Shown here piece by piece: positions 7,747 to 15,960 of a DNA stretch of 64,000 nt. The stretch's first letter is position 1; each line of letters begins with the position of its first letter. Below the pieces are notes generated by a model, which saw only the letters and a program-made list of their open reading frames with translations, had not been told where the DNA came from and did no database searches. This DNA is from Solwaraspora sp. WMMD791 (lineage in GTDB: Bacteria > Actinomycetota > Actinomycetes > Mycobacteriales > Micromonosporaceae). The stretch lies in contig NZ_CP120737.1 in NCBI RefSeq assembly GCF_029581195.1, positions 1,116,001 to 1,180,000 on the forward strand, in the 5' to 3' direction. The translations under genes were made by a program, and so were the position numbers.

Positions 7747-8191
7747 CCCGACGCGGCCCGCGACCCTGATCACGACGGTGGGCCGCGACCAGCAGCTCCC
7801 GCACCACCGACGCGGTCCGCGGACCGGGGTCGACCACCGCCAGCCAGCCGACGCCCCCGTAGACAGGATGGACGAACACCGTGTCGGCGGCAGCAGGATC
7901 GACCCCGGCCGAGTCGTGCCCGGCATGGCGCCGCGCCTCGTCACGGCCCACGGCGATGTTGAGTCGGAACACCCCGGGCCGGTCCAGCCGCGACGACGCG
8001 TCACCGGGATAGTCCTTGGTCACGATCGTGGCGAACGGCTGACGCCGGGCCGGGACCGTACCGTCGGGCGAGACGTAGAAGAACGTGTCACCCCAGCTGA
8101 TCGGTGGTGTGCCGCCGCCGGCGGCCGGCCGCAGCACCAGTACGTCGTCGCCGAGGCCGGCGACGAAGGCGATGATCTCTTCCTGCGTCAT
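7712..8191 (-). CDS. DUF6194 family protein
   Basis: 159 residues. It shows the pattern of this uncharacterised actinobacterial family: WGDTFFYVSPDG, RQPFATIVTKDYPGDA, LDRPGVFRLNIAVGRDE and HPVYGGVGWLAVVDPG. The C-terminal ~20 residues are low complexity and overlap the 3' end of the esterase-like gene, so the true end of the conserved domain is near residue 140. It starts 26 bp from the divergent second MerR gene, so the two may share control. Biochemical role unknown. Confidence 0.75.
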   Translation of the reverse strand: MTQEEIIAFVAGLGDDVLVLRPAAGGGTPPISWGDTFFYVSPDGTVPARRQPFATIVTKDYPGDASSRLDRPGVFRLNIAVGRDEARRHAGHDSAGVDPAAADTVFVHPVYGGVGWLAVVDPGPRTASVVRELLVAAHRRDQGRGPRRVTTGPAAGGPG

Positions 8192-8217
8192 CGCTCCAGC
8201 GTTACATTGCAGTGCTT

Positions 8218-9021
8218 ATGGAGACTTCACGCCATCGACCACAGGTGAACGGGGCGGCAGGTCTCCACTCGCCGGTGCTGCGCACGGTCGACGTCGCCCG
8301 CCGGGCCGGGTACGGCGTCCAACAGATCCGCAACCTGGAACGCGACGGCGTCCTGCCGTCGGCGCGGCGCACCGCCGCCGGCCATCGGGTCTACGGACCA
8401 CTGCACCTGTACTGCGTGCTGGCCTACCGGGCCCTGGCCGCCGCGGCGGGTCCGGCCGACGCCCGCCGGATCGTCACTGCCGCACACCAGGGCCCACCCG
8501 CCGCGATGCTCGCGCTGCTCGACGCCGTACACGCCCGGCTGGACACCGAACGCGCCGACCTGCGCCAGGCCCAACTGGCCGCCGAGGCCATCGCCGCCGA
8601 ACCGATGACCGACGTCCGCCCGTGCGACGCGATGGGCATCTCCGAACTCGCCGCCGCCCTCGGCGTACGCCCGTCGACCCTGCGGCACTGGCACGCCGAA
8701 GGTCTCGTCGTGCCCGACCGCGACCGGCCGGGCACCACCCGGCGGTACACCCCGGAGCAGGTCCGCGACGCGCGGATCGTGCACCAGTTGCGGTCCGCCG
8801 GCTACCGGATCGCGCCACTGCGGGCACTGATGCCGCAGCTACGGACCGCCCGCCGGTCGGCCGACGTCCGTACCGCGCTCGCGGCCCGCGACGCCACGAT
8901 CACCGCCCGGTCCCGGGCCCTGCTCGACGCGGCCGCCGCGCTCGGTACGGTGTTGACCCTCACCGCCGACGTGCCCGCACCAGGACCCGACGTGAGTGGG
9001 CGACGAACACCCCGTCGGTGA
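8218..9021 (+). CDS. Double MerR-type regulator (TioE-like), second copy
   Basis: 267 residues. It has the same architecture as the regulator at 5781-6482: a first MerR motif (LRTVDVARRAGYGVQQIRNL, HRVYGPLHLYCVLAYRAL), a helical linker, then a second (MGISELAAALGVRPSTLRHW, RRYTPEQVRDARIVHQLR). Its N-terminus is ~20 residues longer. I chose ATG 8218; GTG at 8212 is also possible. TACATT at 8204-8209 may serve as a -10 box with almost no leader. It is divergent from DUF6194. The 3' end overlaps the convergent methyltransferase by 62 bp, which is long, so the last ~20 residues may not be conserved. Confidence 0.78.
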   Translation: METSRHRPQVNGAAGLHSPVLRTVDVARRAGYGVQQIRNLERDGVLPSARRTAAGHRVYGPLHLYCVLAYRALAAAAGPADARRIVTAAHQGPPAAMLALLDAVHARLDTERADLRQAQLAAEAIAAEPMTDVRPCDAMGISELAAALGVRPSTLRHWHAEGLVVPDRDRPGTTRRYTPEQVRDARIVHQLRSAGYRIAPLRALMPQLRTARRSADVRTALAARDATITARSRALLDAAAALGTVLTLTADVPAPGPDVSGRRTPRR

Positions 9022-9709
9022 CGATCCGCTGGTGCACCGCCGCCAGTTCGGGACGGAACCTGTCGACGGTGAACCCCGACACCGTCCAGACGACCTTACG
9101 CAGGAACACGATCACCGCCGCGACATCGAAGAACTCCATCCGCAGCGACTCCGTCCGCAGGTCTACCACGTCCAGCCCGGCCGCCGTCGCGGCGGCGCGG
9201 ATCCGGTCCGGGTGCTGATCGGTACGCGGCGGCGTCGACACGCCCAGCGCCGCCCGCAGCTCCCCGACCGAGTCCGGACCGATCTGCTGCGACAGGTAGT
9301 CGCCGCCGCGTTCCAGTACCCGGGCCACCTCGGGCCAGCGCACCACCGTCGGATGCCGGCTCGCGACCAGGTCGAAGACGCCGTCACGAAACGGCAGGTC
9401 GGCGTCCTCGGCGGCGTGCACGACGGTCACCCCCAGCGCGGTGAGCCGGTCGCGTGCCACCTCGACGTTCGGCGGCCAGCCTTCCGTGGCCACCAGTACG
9501 GGCGGCGGTGTCGCCATCGTGGCCAGCACCTCACCGCCACCGGTCTGCAGGTCCACCGCCCGCCGCGCGGTGGCCATCCGTGCGCTCAACAGAGCGGAGT
9601 ACCCCCAGGAGGGACGCTGCTCGGTCGCCCGGCCGGCGAACCACGAGAAGTCCCAGCCGGCCACCGGTACCGCCGCCGCCTCGGCGACGTACTCGTCGAA
9701 GGTCGACAC
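8960..9709 (-). CDS. Class I SAM-dependent methyltransferase
   Basis: 249 residues from GTG 9709, preceded by GGAAGAA. The SAM-binding motif I is AVDLQTGGGEVLA (around residue 52), followed by an acidic strand end in VLVATEGWPPNVEVARDRL and by DLPFRDGVFDLVASRHP, the usual substrate-side motif. The C-terminus RMEFFDVAAVIVFLRKVVWT is typical of small-molecule methyltransferases. Substrate unknown. It ends inside the convergent MerR gene. Confidence 0.8.
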   Translation of the reverse strand: MSTFDEYVAEAAAVPVAGWDFSWFAGRATEQRPSWGYSALLSARMATARRAVDLQTGGGEVLATMATPPPVLVATEGWPPNVEVARDRLTALGVTVVHAAEDADLPFRDGVFDLVASRHPTVVRWPEVARVLERGGDYLSQQIGPDSVGELRAALGVSTPPRTDQHPDRIRAAATAAGLDVVDLRTESLRMEFFDVAAVIVFLRKVVWTVSGFTVDRFRPELAAVHQRIVTDGVFVAHSRRVLVRARRR

Positions 9710-9741
9710 CGGCTGATTCTTCCGTCGGGCCGGTCGGGGCC

Positions 9742-10251
9742 TCAACCGGATAACGGCGGCGTCGTGGCCGACGGGCCGGAGCGGGACGTCGCACCCTGTG
9801 CGACGAGATGCGTTTCCAGATACGCCCGCACCTTGTCCAGCAGGGCAGGGTTCTCCTCGACCGCCCGTGTCACCAGATTGCAGCGGTGGCAGAGCAACTG
9901 CCGGACGACTCCGCTGCGGTGGTCGTGGTCGACCGCCAGACGCCGTGGTGCACCGCCACGGCCGCGCGCGGTCTCGGACTGACCGCAGATCGCGCACCGC
10001 CCTGCCTGATCGGCCAGCATCTGCTCGTACTGCGCCGAGGTGAGGTTGTACTTCTCGCGCAGGACCTGCGCGTGCGAGACGCGGTCGCCGTCCTTGGTCG
10101 CGTAGCGGGCACGTTTGTCCGCCAGGATGCAGGCCTTGCATGGTCTGCGGGGCAGCGACGAGTGCAGCTGGTCGTAGAAGGCGGTGCGTGGCTTCGTCTG
10201 GCCACATTTTCGGCAGAACACCATGTCGTCACCCACTACTGCACCATACAT
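9742..10251 (-). CDS. HNH/recombination endonuclease VII-like nuclease
   Basis: 169 residues. An N-terminal zinc knuckle (CRKCG and CKAC) is followed by an endonuclease VII/HNH core with CAICGQSE, LAVDHDHRSGVVRQLLCHRCN and a paired-cysteine zinc site. Such proteins cut branched or invading DNA; many are phage-derived or free-standing homing-type nucleases. The start is uncertain: ATG 10251, or ATG 10224 directly before FCRKCG. Upstream is a strikingly AT-rich stretch and then a truncated methyltransferase, suggesting recent insertion. It is probably not part of a larger operon. Confidence 0.8.
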   Translation of the reverse strand: MYGAVVGDDMVFCRKCGQTKPRTAFYDQLHSSLPRRPCKACILADKRARYATKDGDRVSHAQVLREKYNLTSAQYEQMLADQAGRCAICGQSETARGRGGAPRRLAVDHDHRSGVVRQLLCHRCNLVTRAVEENPALLDKVRAYLETHLVAQGATSRSGPSATTPPLSG

Positions 10252-10370
10252 GCTGTGTGTTGTTGCCGCATAACTGTCATTATGGTGTTCCGTGTCCTCA
10301 GGTCCCGGCGGACACCCTAATTACTGAATTACCAACAACAACAATCCAATAATTGGGTCACGTGGTGGCC
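10252..10370. other. AT-rich junction between endonuclease and truncated gene
   Basis: This stretch is far richer in A/T than the surrounding ~70% GC sequence, with clusters such as CTAATTACTGAATTACC and CCAATAATTGG. It may carry the endonuclease promoter (CATAAT-like boxes on the reverse strand) and probably marks an old insertion or deletion breakpoint. Confidence 0.5.
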
Positions 10371-10785
10371 GCAAGCGATAGCGGGCATCTGGTCCGCTGC
10401 GGATCTCCCCCGCGCACACGCACCTTCCGCGCAGGACTGGACGGCACCACTGGCCGAGCTGCGGCGTGTGCTCAAGCCCGGGGGCCGCCTTCTGCTGTCG
10501 GTCAACCACCCCCGCATCCTCGAGTCGAGCGACCCCAGCGCCGACTACTTCGCCGTCACGCCGTACTCGTTCGAGTACACCTTCGGCGAGGACCGTGCGA
10601 CGTTGACCTTCTGGCACCGCCCCCTGCATGCCATGACCGACGCGTTCACCCGGGCCGGCTTCCGGATCGCGGTCGTCAGTGAGCCGCCCTTCTCACCCGA
10701 CACCCCACGCGAACTCCTCCCGCCCGACCTCGGCGACCGCACGGCCTTCATCTGCTTCATCTTCTTCGTCCTGGAAGCACACTGA
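10369..10785 (+). pseudogene. 5'-truncated SAM methyltransferase remnant
   Basis: The frame ending at 10785 reads DWTAPLAELRRVLKPGG then LLLSVNHPRILE, the post-motif-III region of a class I methyltransferase, and continues to a natural C-terminus. The N-terminal SAM-binding half is missing. Upstream in-frame sequence (WWPQAIAGIWSAADLPRAHA) is not recognisable and runs into the AT-rich junction. No start with a ribosome site precedes the conserved part; the first GTG, at 10468, would lose even more. I read it as a decayed gene, possibly broken by the event that brought in the adjacent endonuclease. Confidence 0.65.
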
Positions 10786-10871
10786 CACCGTCCACGGCAC
10801 CTCCTTCCGCCGACCGCCTCCCCTGGCCGGGTCGACCGGACCGACGGATGCACCACTACACTTCGGCGGCG

Positions 10872-12035
10872 ATGGACACCCCGCCGCCGGCCACGGCACC
10901 CCCGACCCGGCCCTGCGCGCACTGCGGAGCCCCGGTACCGCAGCGGGCCGCCGCCGGCCGACCTTTCCGGTACTGCCGTGACAACGACGGCGCCTGCCAG
11001 CGTGCCTCCCGCGCCAGCCGGATGCGCCACCGCGACGCGCCGGGCCTGGCCGGACAGCTCGCCCGCAGCTGGGAGCTGGTCGACCGGCTCGACCAGATGG
11101 TCGGCACCCTCACCGAGACCCTGCACGCCGAGCTGTCACCGGCAGGTGTAGAACGGCGGGTGGCGCAGGTACGCGCCGAAGCCGCCGCCATGCTCGCCGC
11201 CGCCCAGGCCGAACGCGACGACGCCAGGCAGGCGGCCGAGTCCGCCGCCGAGGTCGCGGCCACAGCCGAGCGCAACGCCGCTGACGCCGCCGAGCAGGCG
11301 CGGCAGGCGCGTCGGCGGGCCGAGGAGGCCGAGTCCGCCGCCGAGGCGGCCCGTACCGACGCCGCCACGGCGTACGCCGCGCAGACGACAGCGCAGCAGC
11401 AGGCAGCCGCCGCGGACGCGCTGCGGCAGCAGGCCGCCGCCGACCTGGCGGCTGCCCGCACCGAACTGGCGCAGCTCACCGCCGCCCGTGACGACGACCG
11501 ACGCACCATCGAAGCCCTGCGCCGCGACCTTGCCGCCGCCGACGCGGCGACCAGACAGGCGCAGACACAGGCCGCCGACGCGCAGCTGCGGTGCCGGCAG
11601 GCGCAGGAGGAGGCCGAGCGGGCCGCCGCCGACGCCGCATCGGCCCGCGCCGAGGCCGCCGCACTCACGGAAACGCTGCACGGGGTCCGAGTCGCCGCCG
11701 ACGCCGTCCGCCGCGACGCCGAACATGCCACGCGACGGGCCGACACCGCCGACGCCGACGCCGCGTCCGCCCGCGCGGCGGCGGAGACCGCGAGGGAAGA
11801 AGCGGAACAGGCCCGCGCCGCCGCCGACGCGGCATCCGCCGGAATGGACCAGGCCCAGCGGGACCTTGCCGCCCGCACCGCCGAACGGGACAGCGCCCGG
11901 GCCGAACGGGACAGCGCACTGACCCGGGTGGCAGAACTGACCCGTCAGGTCAGCGACCTGGCCGGAGCGTTCGCCGCGCTCAGCGCCGCCGCACCGGCGA
12001 CCGCCCCGCCGCCGGGCGCATCCTCGTCACAGTGA
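10872..12035 (+). CDS. Zinc-finger plus long alanine-rich coiled-coil protein
   Basis: 387 residues from ATG 10872 (ATG at 10848 would add 8). Residues ~12-45 contain CAHCG and YCRDNDGAC, a CxxC...C...C zinc-binding pattern. From ~85 to ~370 the chain is a near-continuous Ala/Glu/Arg/Gln coiled coil with heptad-like RAEAAAMLAAAQAERDDARQ segments, and it ends in an Ala/Pro-rich tail. No ATPase or membrane segment is present. A structural, chromosome- or cytoskeleton-associated role would fit, as in KfrA-like or SMC-hinge-less filaments, but I do not recognise a characterised family. Confidence 0.7.
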   Translation: MDTPPPATAPPTRPCAHCGAPVPQRAAAGRPFRYCRDNDGACQRASRASRMRHRDAPGLAGQLARSWELVDRLDQMVGTLTETLHAELSPAGVERRVAQVRAEAAAMLAAAQAERDDARQAAESAAEVAATAERNAADAAEQARQARRRAEEAESAAEAARTDAATAYAAQTTAQQQAAAADALRQQAAADLAAARTELAQLTAARDDDRRTIEALRRDLAAADAATRQAQTQAADAQLRCRQAQEEAERAAADAASARAEAAALTETLHGVRVAADAVRRDAEHATRRADTADADAASARAAAETAREEAEQARAAADAASAGMDQAQRDLAARTAERDSARAERDSALTRVAELTRQVSDLAGAFAALSAAAPATAPPPGASSSQ

Positions 12036-12207
12036 CATACATCGCATCCGCGCCGTCACCGGTATGCCAAACTTCGTTAACGCCACGTTTCAATCACCTG
12101 ACAATGCCCGACGACGGACGGCATCGACGCCGCGACGGGCACCCGCCGGATACGCTCGCACAGGTCCGGCGCGGACCCGGCACCACCGGGCAGCGCCGAC
12201 CAACGGC

Positions 12208-12235
12208 GGGAATCGCCCGCCCCGCGCACATCGTT
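12208..12235 (+). promoter_or_regulatory. Sigma-R-type (thiol-oxidative stress) promoter of rbpA
   Basis: GGGAAT at 12208-12213 and GTT at 12233-12235 are separated by 19 bp, fitting the SigR/SigH pattern GGAAT-N18/19-GTT. In Streptomyces coelicolor rbpA is known to belong to the SigR regulon, so context supports the match. Confidence 0.65.
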
Positions 12236-12276
12236 ACACCTGAAGACCAGCAACACGACCGAGGGGATAGCCGATC

Positions 12277-12618
12277 ATGGGCGAGCGCATGCTGCGCGGA
12301 AGCCGTCTGGGAGCAGTCAGCTACGAGTCCGACCGCAACACGGAACTCGCGCCGCGCCAGACCCGCGAGTACCTCTGCGCCAAGGGGCACCAGTTCGAGG
12401 TCCCGTTCGCCGTCGACGCAGAAGTCCCGGTCACCTGGGAATGCAAGTTCGACGGCAGCGTCGCCCGGCTGGTCGACGGCAGCGAACCGGAGCAGAAGAA
12501 GGCCAAGCCACCCCGTACCCACTGGGACATGCTGCTGGAACGCCGGTCGATCGCCGAGCTCGAAGACATCCTGGCCGAACGCCTGCAGGAGGTCCGCAAC
12601 CGCCGCGGCGGCGTCTGA
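12277..12618 (+). CDS. rbpA: RNA polymerase-binding protein RbpA
   Basis: 113 residues, full length. RbpA is an actinobacterial transcription factor that binds group I/II sigma factors and stabilises the open complex. The sequence shows the N-terminal tail, the core fold with CAKGHQFEVPF and TWECKFDG (zinc/beta-barrel region), a basic linker (EQKKAKPPRTHWDMLLERR) that contacts promoter DNA, and the C-terminal sigma-interaction helices (SIAELEDILAERLQEVR). The start follows GAGGGG. A sigma-R-type promoter lies ~40 bp upstream, and a perfect hairpin follows the gene. Confidence 0.96.
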   Translation: MGERMLRGSRLGAVSYESDRNTELAPRQTREYLCAKGHQFEVPFAVDAEVPVTWECKFDGSVARLVDGSEPEQKKAKPPRTHWDMLLERRSIAELEDILAERLQEVRNRRGGV

Positions 12619-12650
12619 CCCCGGGAGGCGACACCAAGGTCCGGCCAGCC

Positions 12651-12695
12651 AACGGTGTGGGGCCCGTACGCGTCGCGTACGGGCCCCACACCGTT
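12651..12695. terminator. Bidirectional 22-bp perfect hairpin
   Basis: Arms 12651-12672 and 12674-12695 are perfectly complementary around one central T. It lies between the convergent rbpA and fxsA genes and can serve both. Confidence 0.85.
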
Positions 12696-12702
12696 TCCAC
12701 GA

Positions 12703-13221
12703 TCAGCGTGGATCCACGATCTCGCCCTCGATCGTCGGGCCGTCCGTCGCCGGCTGCGCGGTACCCGGCCCAGCCGGCGACCCGCCGCCCGGCGGCGGAG
12801 GGTACACCCGGACCCGCCGCGGCCCGAACACCTGTCCGGCCGCGGCCGACGACATCCGCCGCTCCGCCGCGACCTGGACCCGGCGCCGTACCAGCCGGCG
12901 CACCGGCGGTACCGCCAGCACCGCGCCAGCGGCTCCACTGACCAGACCGGGCGTCGCCAGCAGCAGACCGGCGACCAGCCCGAGCACACCGTCGCTGACC
13001 TGCTCGCCCGGCGGCTGACCGGCCTGCGCCGCCGCGCGGAAGCTACGCCACGCGCGGACACCTTCGCGCCGCAGCAGCACCATTCCCGCCATCGACGCCG
13101 CCACCACCACCAGCAGCGCCCAGCCGTACCCGATCTGGCGGGCCACCGCGACGAAGACGACAGGTTCCAGGATCAACCCGGCGACCAGCGCCAGCGGAAT
13201 CCAGCGCACCCCCCGACGCAT
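12703..13221 (-). CDS. fxsA: FxsA family membrane protein
   Basis: 172 residues from ATG 13221, behind a strong GGAGGTG site; an upstream in-frame start lacks one. Three to four hydrophobic segments (LALVAGLILEPVVFVAV, ALLVVVAASMAGMVLL, GVLGLVAGLLLATPGLV) and the conserved GLLLATPGLVSGAAGA loop identify FxsA, a cytoplasmic-membrane protein whose overproduction relieves phage exclusion by F-plasmid PifA in E. coli. Its normal role is unknown. The long Pro-rich cytoplasmic tail ends EGEIVD, as in other actinobacterial members. Confidence 0.85.
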   Translation of the reverse strand: MRRGVRWIPLALVAGLILEPVVFVAVARQIGYGWALLVVVAASMAGMVLLRREGVRAWRSFRAAAQAGQPPGEQVSDGVLGLVAGLLLATPGLVSGAAGAVLAVPPVRRLVRRRVQVAAERRMSSAAAGQVFGPRRVRVYPPPPGGGSPAGPGTAQPATDGPTIEGEIVDPR

Positions 13222-13279
13222 GTCACCTCCAACGAACGTGTGGCGTGGCGTCACCCGTCCAGCATGACACGCCGTACCG

Positions 13280-14095
13280 TCACGGCCAGCGCGCCGACGA
13301 CGCGGCGTCGCGGTCGCGGCGGCCCGCGCCGGTCACCGCGTCACGGCGGGCCCGCAGCCCCCACACCGTGACCCGCCACAGCGCCTCCCGCACGATCGCG
13401 GCGCTCATCTTGCTGGCACCCTGCTCCCGCTCGGCGAAGGTGATCGGCACCTCGACGATGCGGAACCCCTCCCGGTACGCCCGCCAGGTCAGCTCCACCT
13501 GGAACGAGTAGCCCTGCGACGACACACTTCCGTAGTCGATCTTGTCGAGGACCGGCAGCCGGTACACCCGGTACCCGCCGGTGGCGTCACGCACCGGCAT
13601 CCCCAACGCCAACCGGGTGTACAGGTTGCCGCACTGCGACACCAGCCACCGGTGCCGGGGCCAGTTCAGCACCTCACCGCCGGGCACCCACCGCGACCCG
13701 ATGACCACGTCGGCGCTGCGGGCCGCGTCCAGCAGCTGCGGCAACTGCTCCGGCGCGTGCGAACCGTCGGCGTCCATCTCCACGACAGCGTCGTAGCCGC
13801 GTTCCTTCGCCCAGCTGAAGCCGGCCACGTACGCCGCGCCCAGTCCCTGCTTACCGGGGCGGTGCAGCACGAACACCTGCCCGTCGGCGCCGGCCAGCTC
13901 GTCGGCCACCGCCCCGGTGCCGTCCGGCGAGTTGTCGTCGGCGATCAGGACGTCGACCTGCGGCACGGCGGCGCGGACCCGCCCGACGATGAGCCGTACG
14001 TTGTCCGCCTCGTTGTACGTGGGAACGACCACCAGCACCCGGCCGACACCCGGGTAGCCCTCCGGGCCATCGCCCGCCGACACCGCCTCGCTCAC
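13280..14095 (-). CDS. ppm1: Polyprenol-phosphate-mannose synthase (GT2)
   Basis: 271 residues. It transfers mannose from GDP-mannose to polyprenol phosphate on the cytoplasmic membrane face, supplying the lipid donor for protein O-mannosylation and lipoglycans. GT2 motifs are VVVPTYNEADN, LIADDNSPDGTG and EMDADGSHAPEQLP (DxD). QGYSFQVELTWRAY and ITFAEREQGASKM are typical of dolichol-phosphate-mannose synthases. There is no C-terminal membrane anchor. GTG 14095 overlaps the lnt stop by 4 bp, so the two are translationally coupled. In mycobacteria the same two functions are fused or adjacent. Confidence 0.93.
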   Translation of the reverse strand: MSEAVSAGDGPEGYPGVGRVLVVVPTYNEADNVRLIVGRVRAAVPQVDVLIADDNSPDGTGAVADELAGADGQVFVLHRPGKQGLGAAYVAGFSWAKERGYDAVVEMDADGSHAPEQLPQLLDAARSADVVIGSRWVPGGEVLNWPRHRWLVSQCGNLYTRLALGMPVRDATGGYRVYRLPVLDKIDYGSVSSQGYSFQVELTWRAYREGFRIVEVPITFAEREQGASKMSAAIVREALWRVTVWGLRARRDAVTGAGRRDRDAASSARWP

Positions 14096-15732
14096 CGTGC
14101 CTCCGCATCCACGCCGCCCGAGCGCCGGCGCAGCCACGCCGCCGCGACCACGACCGCACCGGCGGCCACCACCAGCACCATCTCGGGCCAGAAACCTGTC
14201 CGAGTCGCAAGAGTACGCGTCGAGCCCAGCTCCAACTCACTCACCACGACGGCGGCGGTGTTGAACTCGGTCGGCTGCGACACCCGCCCATTGTCATCGA
14301 CAAAAGCCGATACGCCAACGGTCGAGGCCATCAGCCCCGCCCGCCCGTGCTCCACCGCCCGCAGCCGCACCATCGCCAACTGCTGGCCGGCCTCCGCCGC
14401 GTTGAACGTCGCGTTGTTCGTCTGCACCGCCAACACCTGCGCCCCACCGGTCACCGTGTCACGGACCAACCCGTCGTAGGCCACCTCGAAACAGATGATG
14501 CCGCTGACCGCCACCGGACCCACCCGCAGCACACCCGGCTGCGAACCGGCCACGAAATCCGCTCGGACCAGATCCACCTGGTCAGTGACCATCCGCGCCA
14601 GCCGCCGAAACGGTACGTACTCGGCGAACGGCACCGGATGCCGCTTCACGTACACCTGCTCGACGTCGCCACCGGAACCCGGCTCCCACACCAGACTCAC
14701 GTTGCGCACCTCACCGGCACCGGGCCCGTACGCCAACGCACCCACCAGAATCGGCACCCCGACGGCCGCCGCCGCCTCGTCGATACTCGCCGCCGCCTGC
14801 GCGTCCCGCGTCGGATCCACGTCACTGGCGTTCTCCGGCCAGACCACCAGATCCGGCGCCGGCACCTGCCCCGCCCGCACCTGCCGCGCCAACCGGACCG
14901 TGCCCTGCACATGGTTGTCCAGCACCGCCCGCCGCTGCGCGTTGAAATCCAACCCCATCCGCGGCACGTTGCCCTGCACGATCGCCACCGTCACCGACCC
15001 CGCCGTACCACCACCCAGCGGCACCGCCGCCCCCACCAGCAGCACCCCCGCCGCGACCAGCACCCCACCGGCAGCCACCAGCGCCGACCGGCCGACCCGC
15101 CACCGCCGCCACACCGCCGCCGCCACCACCCCACCGGCCACCGCCACCACGAACGTCACCAGCGGCGCGCCACCGACAGCCGCCCACGCCAACGCCGGCG
15201 AATCACCCTGGCTGAACGCCAACCGGCCCCACGGAAAACCACCGAACGGGGTCCGACCCCGCAACGCCTCCTGCCCCACCCACAGCACACCCGTCACCAC
15301 CGGCCACACCACCAGCCGCCGCCGGTCCACCACCGGCGACACGAACGCCGCCACCGCCCCCAGCACCGCCAGGTAACTGGCCTGCAACCCCGACAGCAGC
15401 ACCCACGGCAAACTGCCCGTGTGCAGATTCGTCCAACTCAGCAACGGCGCGAAGAACACCACACCCGCCAGGAAACCGACACCCGCGCCCGCCCACCATC
15501 GCCGACGGTGCACCGCCACCGCCAGCGCCGCCACCCCCACCGGCGCCGCCCACCACAGGTCATACGGCGGAAACGCCACCAGCAGCGCCACCCCGGCGAC
15601 CACCGCCAACCCCACCGCCACCGGGGCCGACACCGCCCGACCCGGCACCGCCGACACCGGCGGACCCGACCGCACCGGCACCGCCACCGCATCCACCATC
15701 GCCACGTCGAGCCCCACTGCGCCGCGGGCCAC
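14092..15732 (-). CDS. lnt: Apolipoprotein N-acyltransferase
   Basis: Up to 546 residues. It N-acylates the lipid-modified cysteine of lipoproteins. The N-terminal half has about six to seven membrane segments. The C-terminal half is a nitrilase-fold domain with the catalytic triad visible as Glu in VVWPENASD, Lys in VYVKRHPVPF and Cys in GIICFEVAYD, followed by a last membrane helix. The start is uncertain: GTG 15732 is used here, ATG 15699 is an alternative, and neither has a strong ribosome site. It forms a two-gene operon with ppm1, linking membrane glycolipid and lipoprotein maturation. Confidence 0.92.
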   Translation of the reverse strand: MARGAVGLDVAMVDAVAVPVRSGPPVSAVPGRAVSAPVAVGLAVVAGVALLVAFPPYDLWWAAPVGVAALAVAVHRRRWWAGAGVGFLAGVVFFAPLLSWTNLHTGSLPWVLLSGLQASYLAVLGAVAAFVSPVVDRRRLVVWPVVTGVLWVGQEALRGRTPFGGFPWGRLAFSQGDSPALAWAAVGGAPLVTFVVAVAGGVVAAAVWRRWRVGRSALVAAGGVLVAAGVLLVGAAVPLGGGTAGSVTVAIVQGNVPRMGLDFNAQRRAVLDNHVQGTVRLARQVRAGQVPAPDLVVWPENASDVDPTRDAQAAASIDEAAAAVGVPILVGALAYGPGAGEVRNVSLVWEPGSGGDVEQVYVKRHPVPFAEYVPFRRLARMVTDQVDLVRADFVAGSQPGVLRVGPVAVSGIICFEVAYDGLVRDTVTGGAQVLAVQTNNATFNAAEAGQQLAMVRLRAVEHGRAGLMASTVGVSAFVDDNGRVSQPTEFNTAAVVVSELELGSTRTLATRTGFWPEMVLVVAAGAVVVAAAWLRRRSGGVDAEAR

Positions 15733-15840
15733 CGCCCACGGCGGCCTCTCCGATACGTCCGACGAAGGCTACCGGCAACCCGGCCCCAGCGGCGACGCAA
15801 GCGACCACCGCGAACGGCGTACCGTCCGCACACGAAGAAT

Positions 15841-15868
15841 CGGGGCGCGGCCGGTCGGCCGCGCCCCG
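15841..15868. terminator. 12-bp perfect GC hairpin between lysine operon and lnt
   Basis: CGGGGCGCGGCC (15841-15852), a 4-nt loop and the exact complement (15857-15868). It lies downstream of the last gene of the kam operon and upstream of lnt on the same strand. Confidence 0.75.
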
Positions 15869-15960
15869 CACTCCCAGGCCCCCGCCGGTGCGACAGGACA
15901 CCCGTGCAGTGACCTTCGGACCGACCCACCGGGAACTGGCTGCCCCCGACGGGCCGTTGT

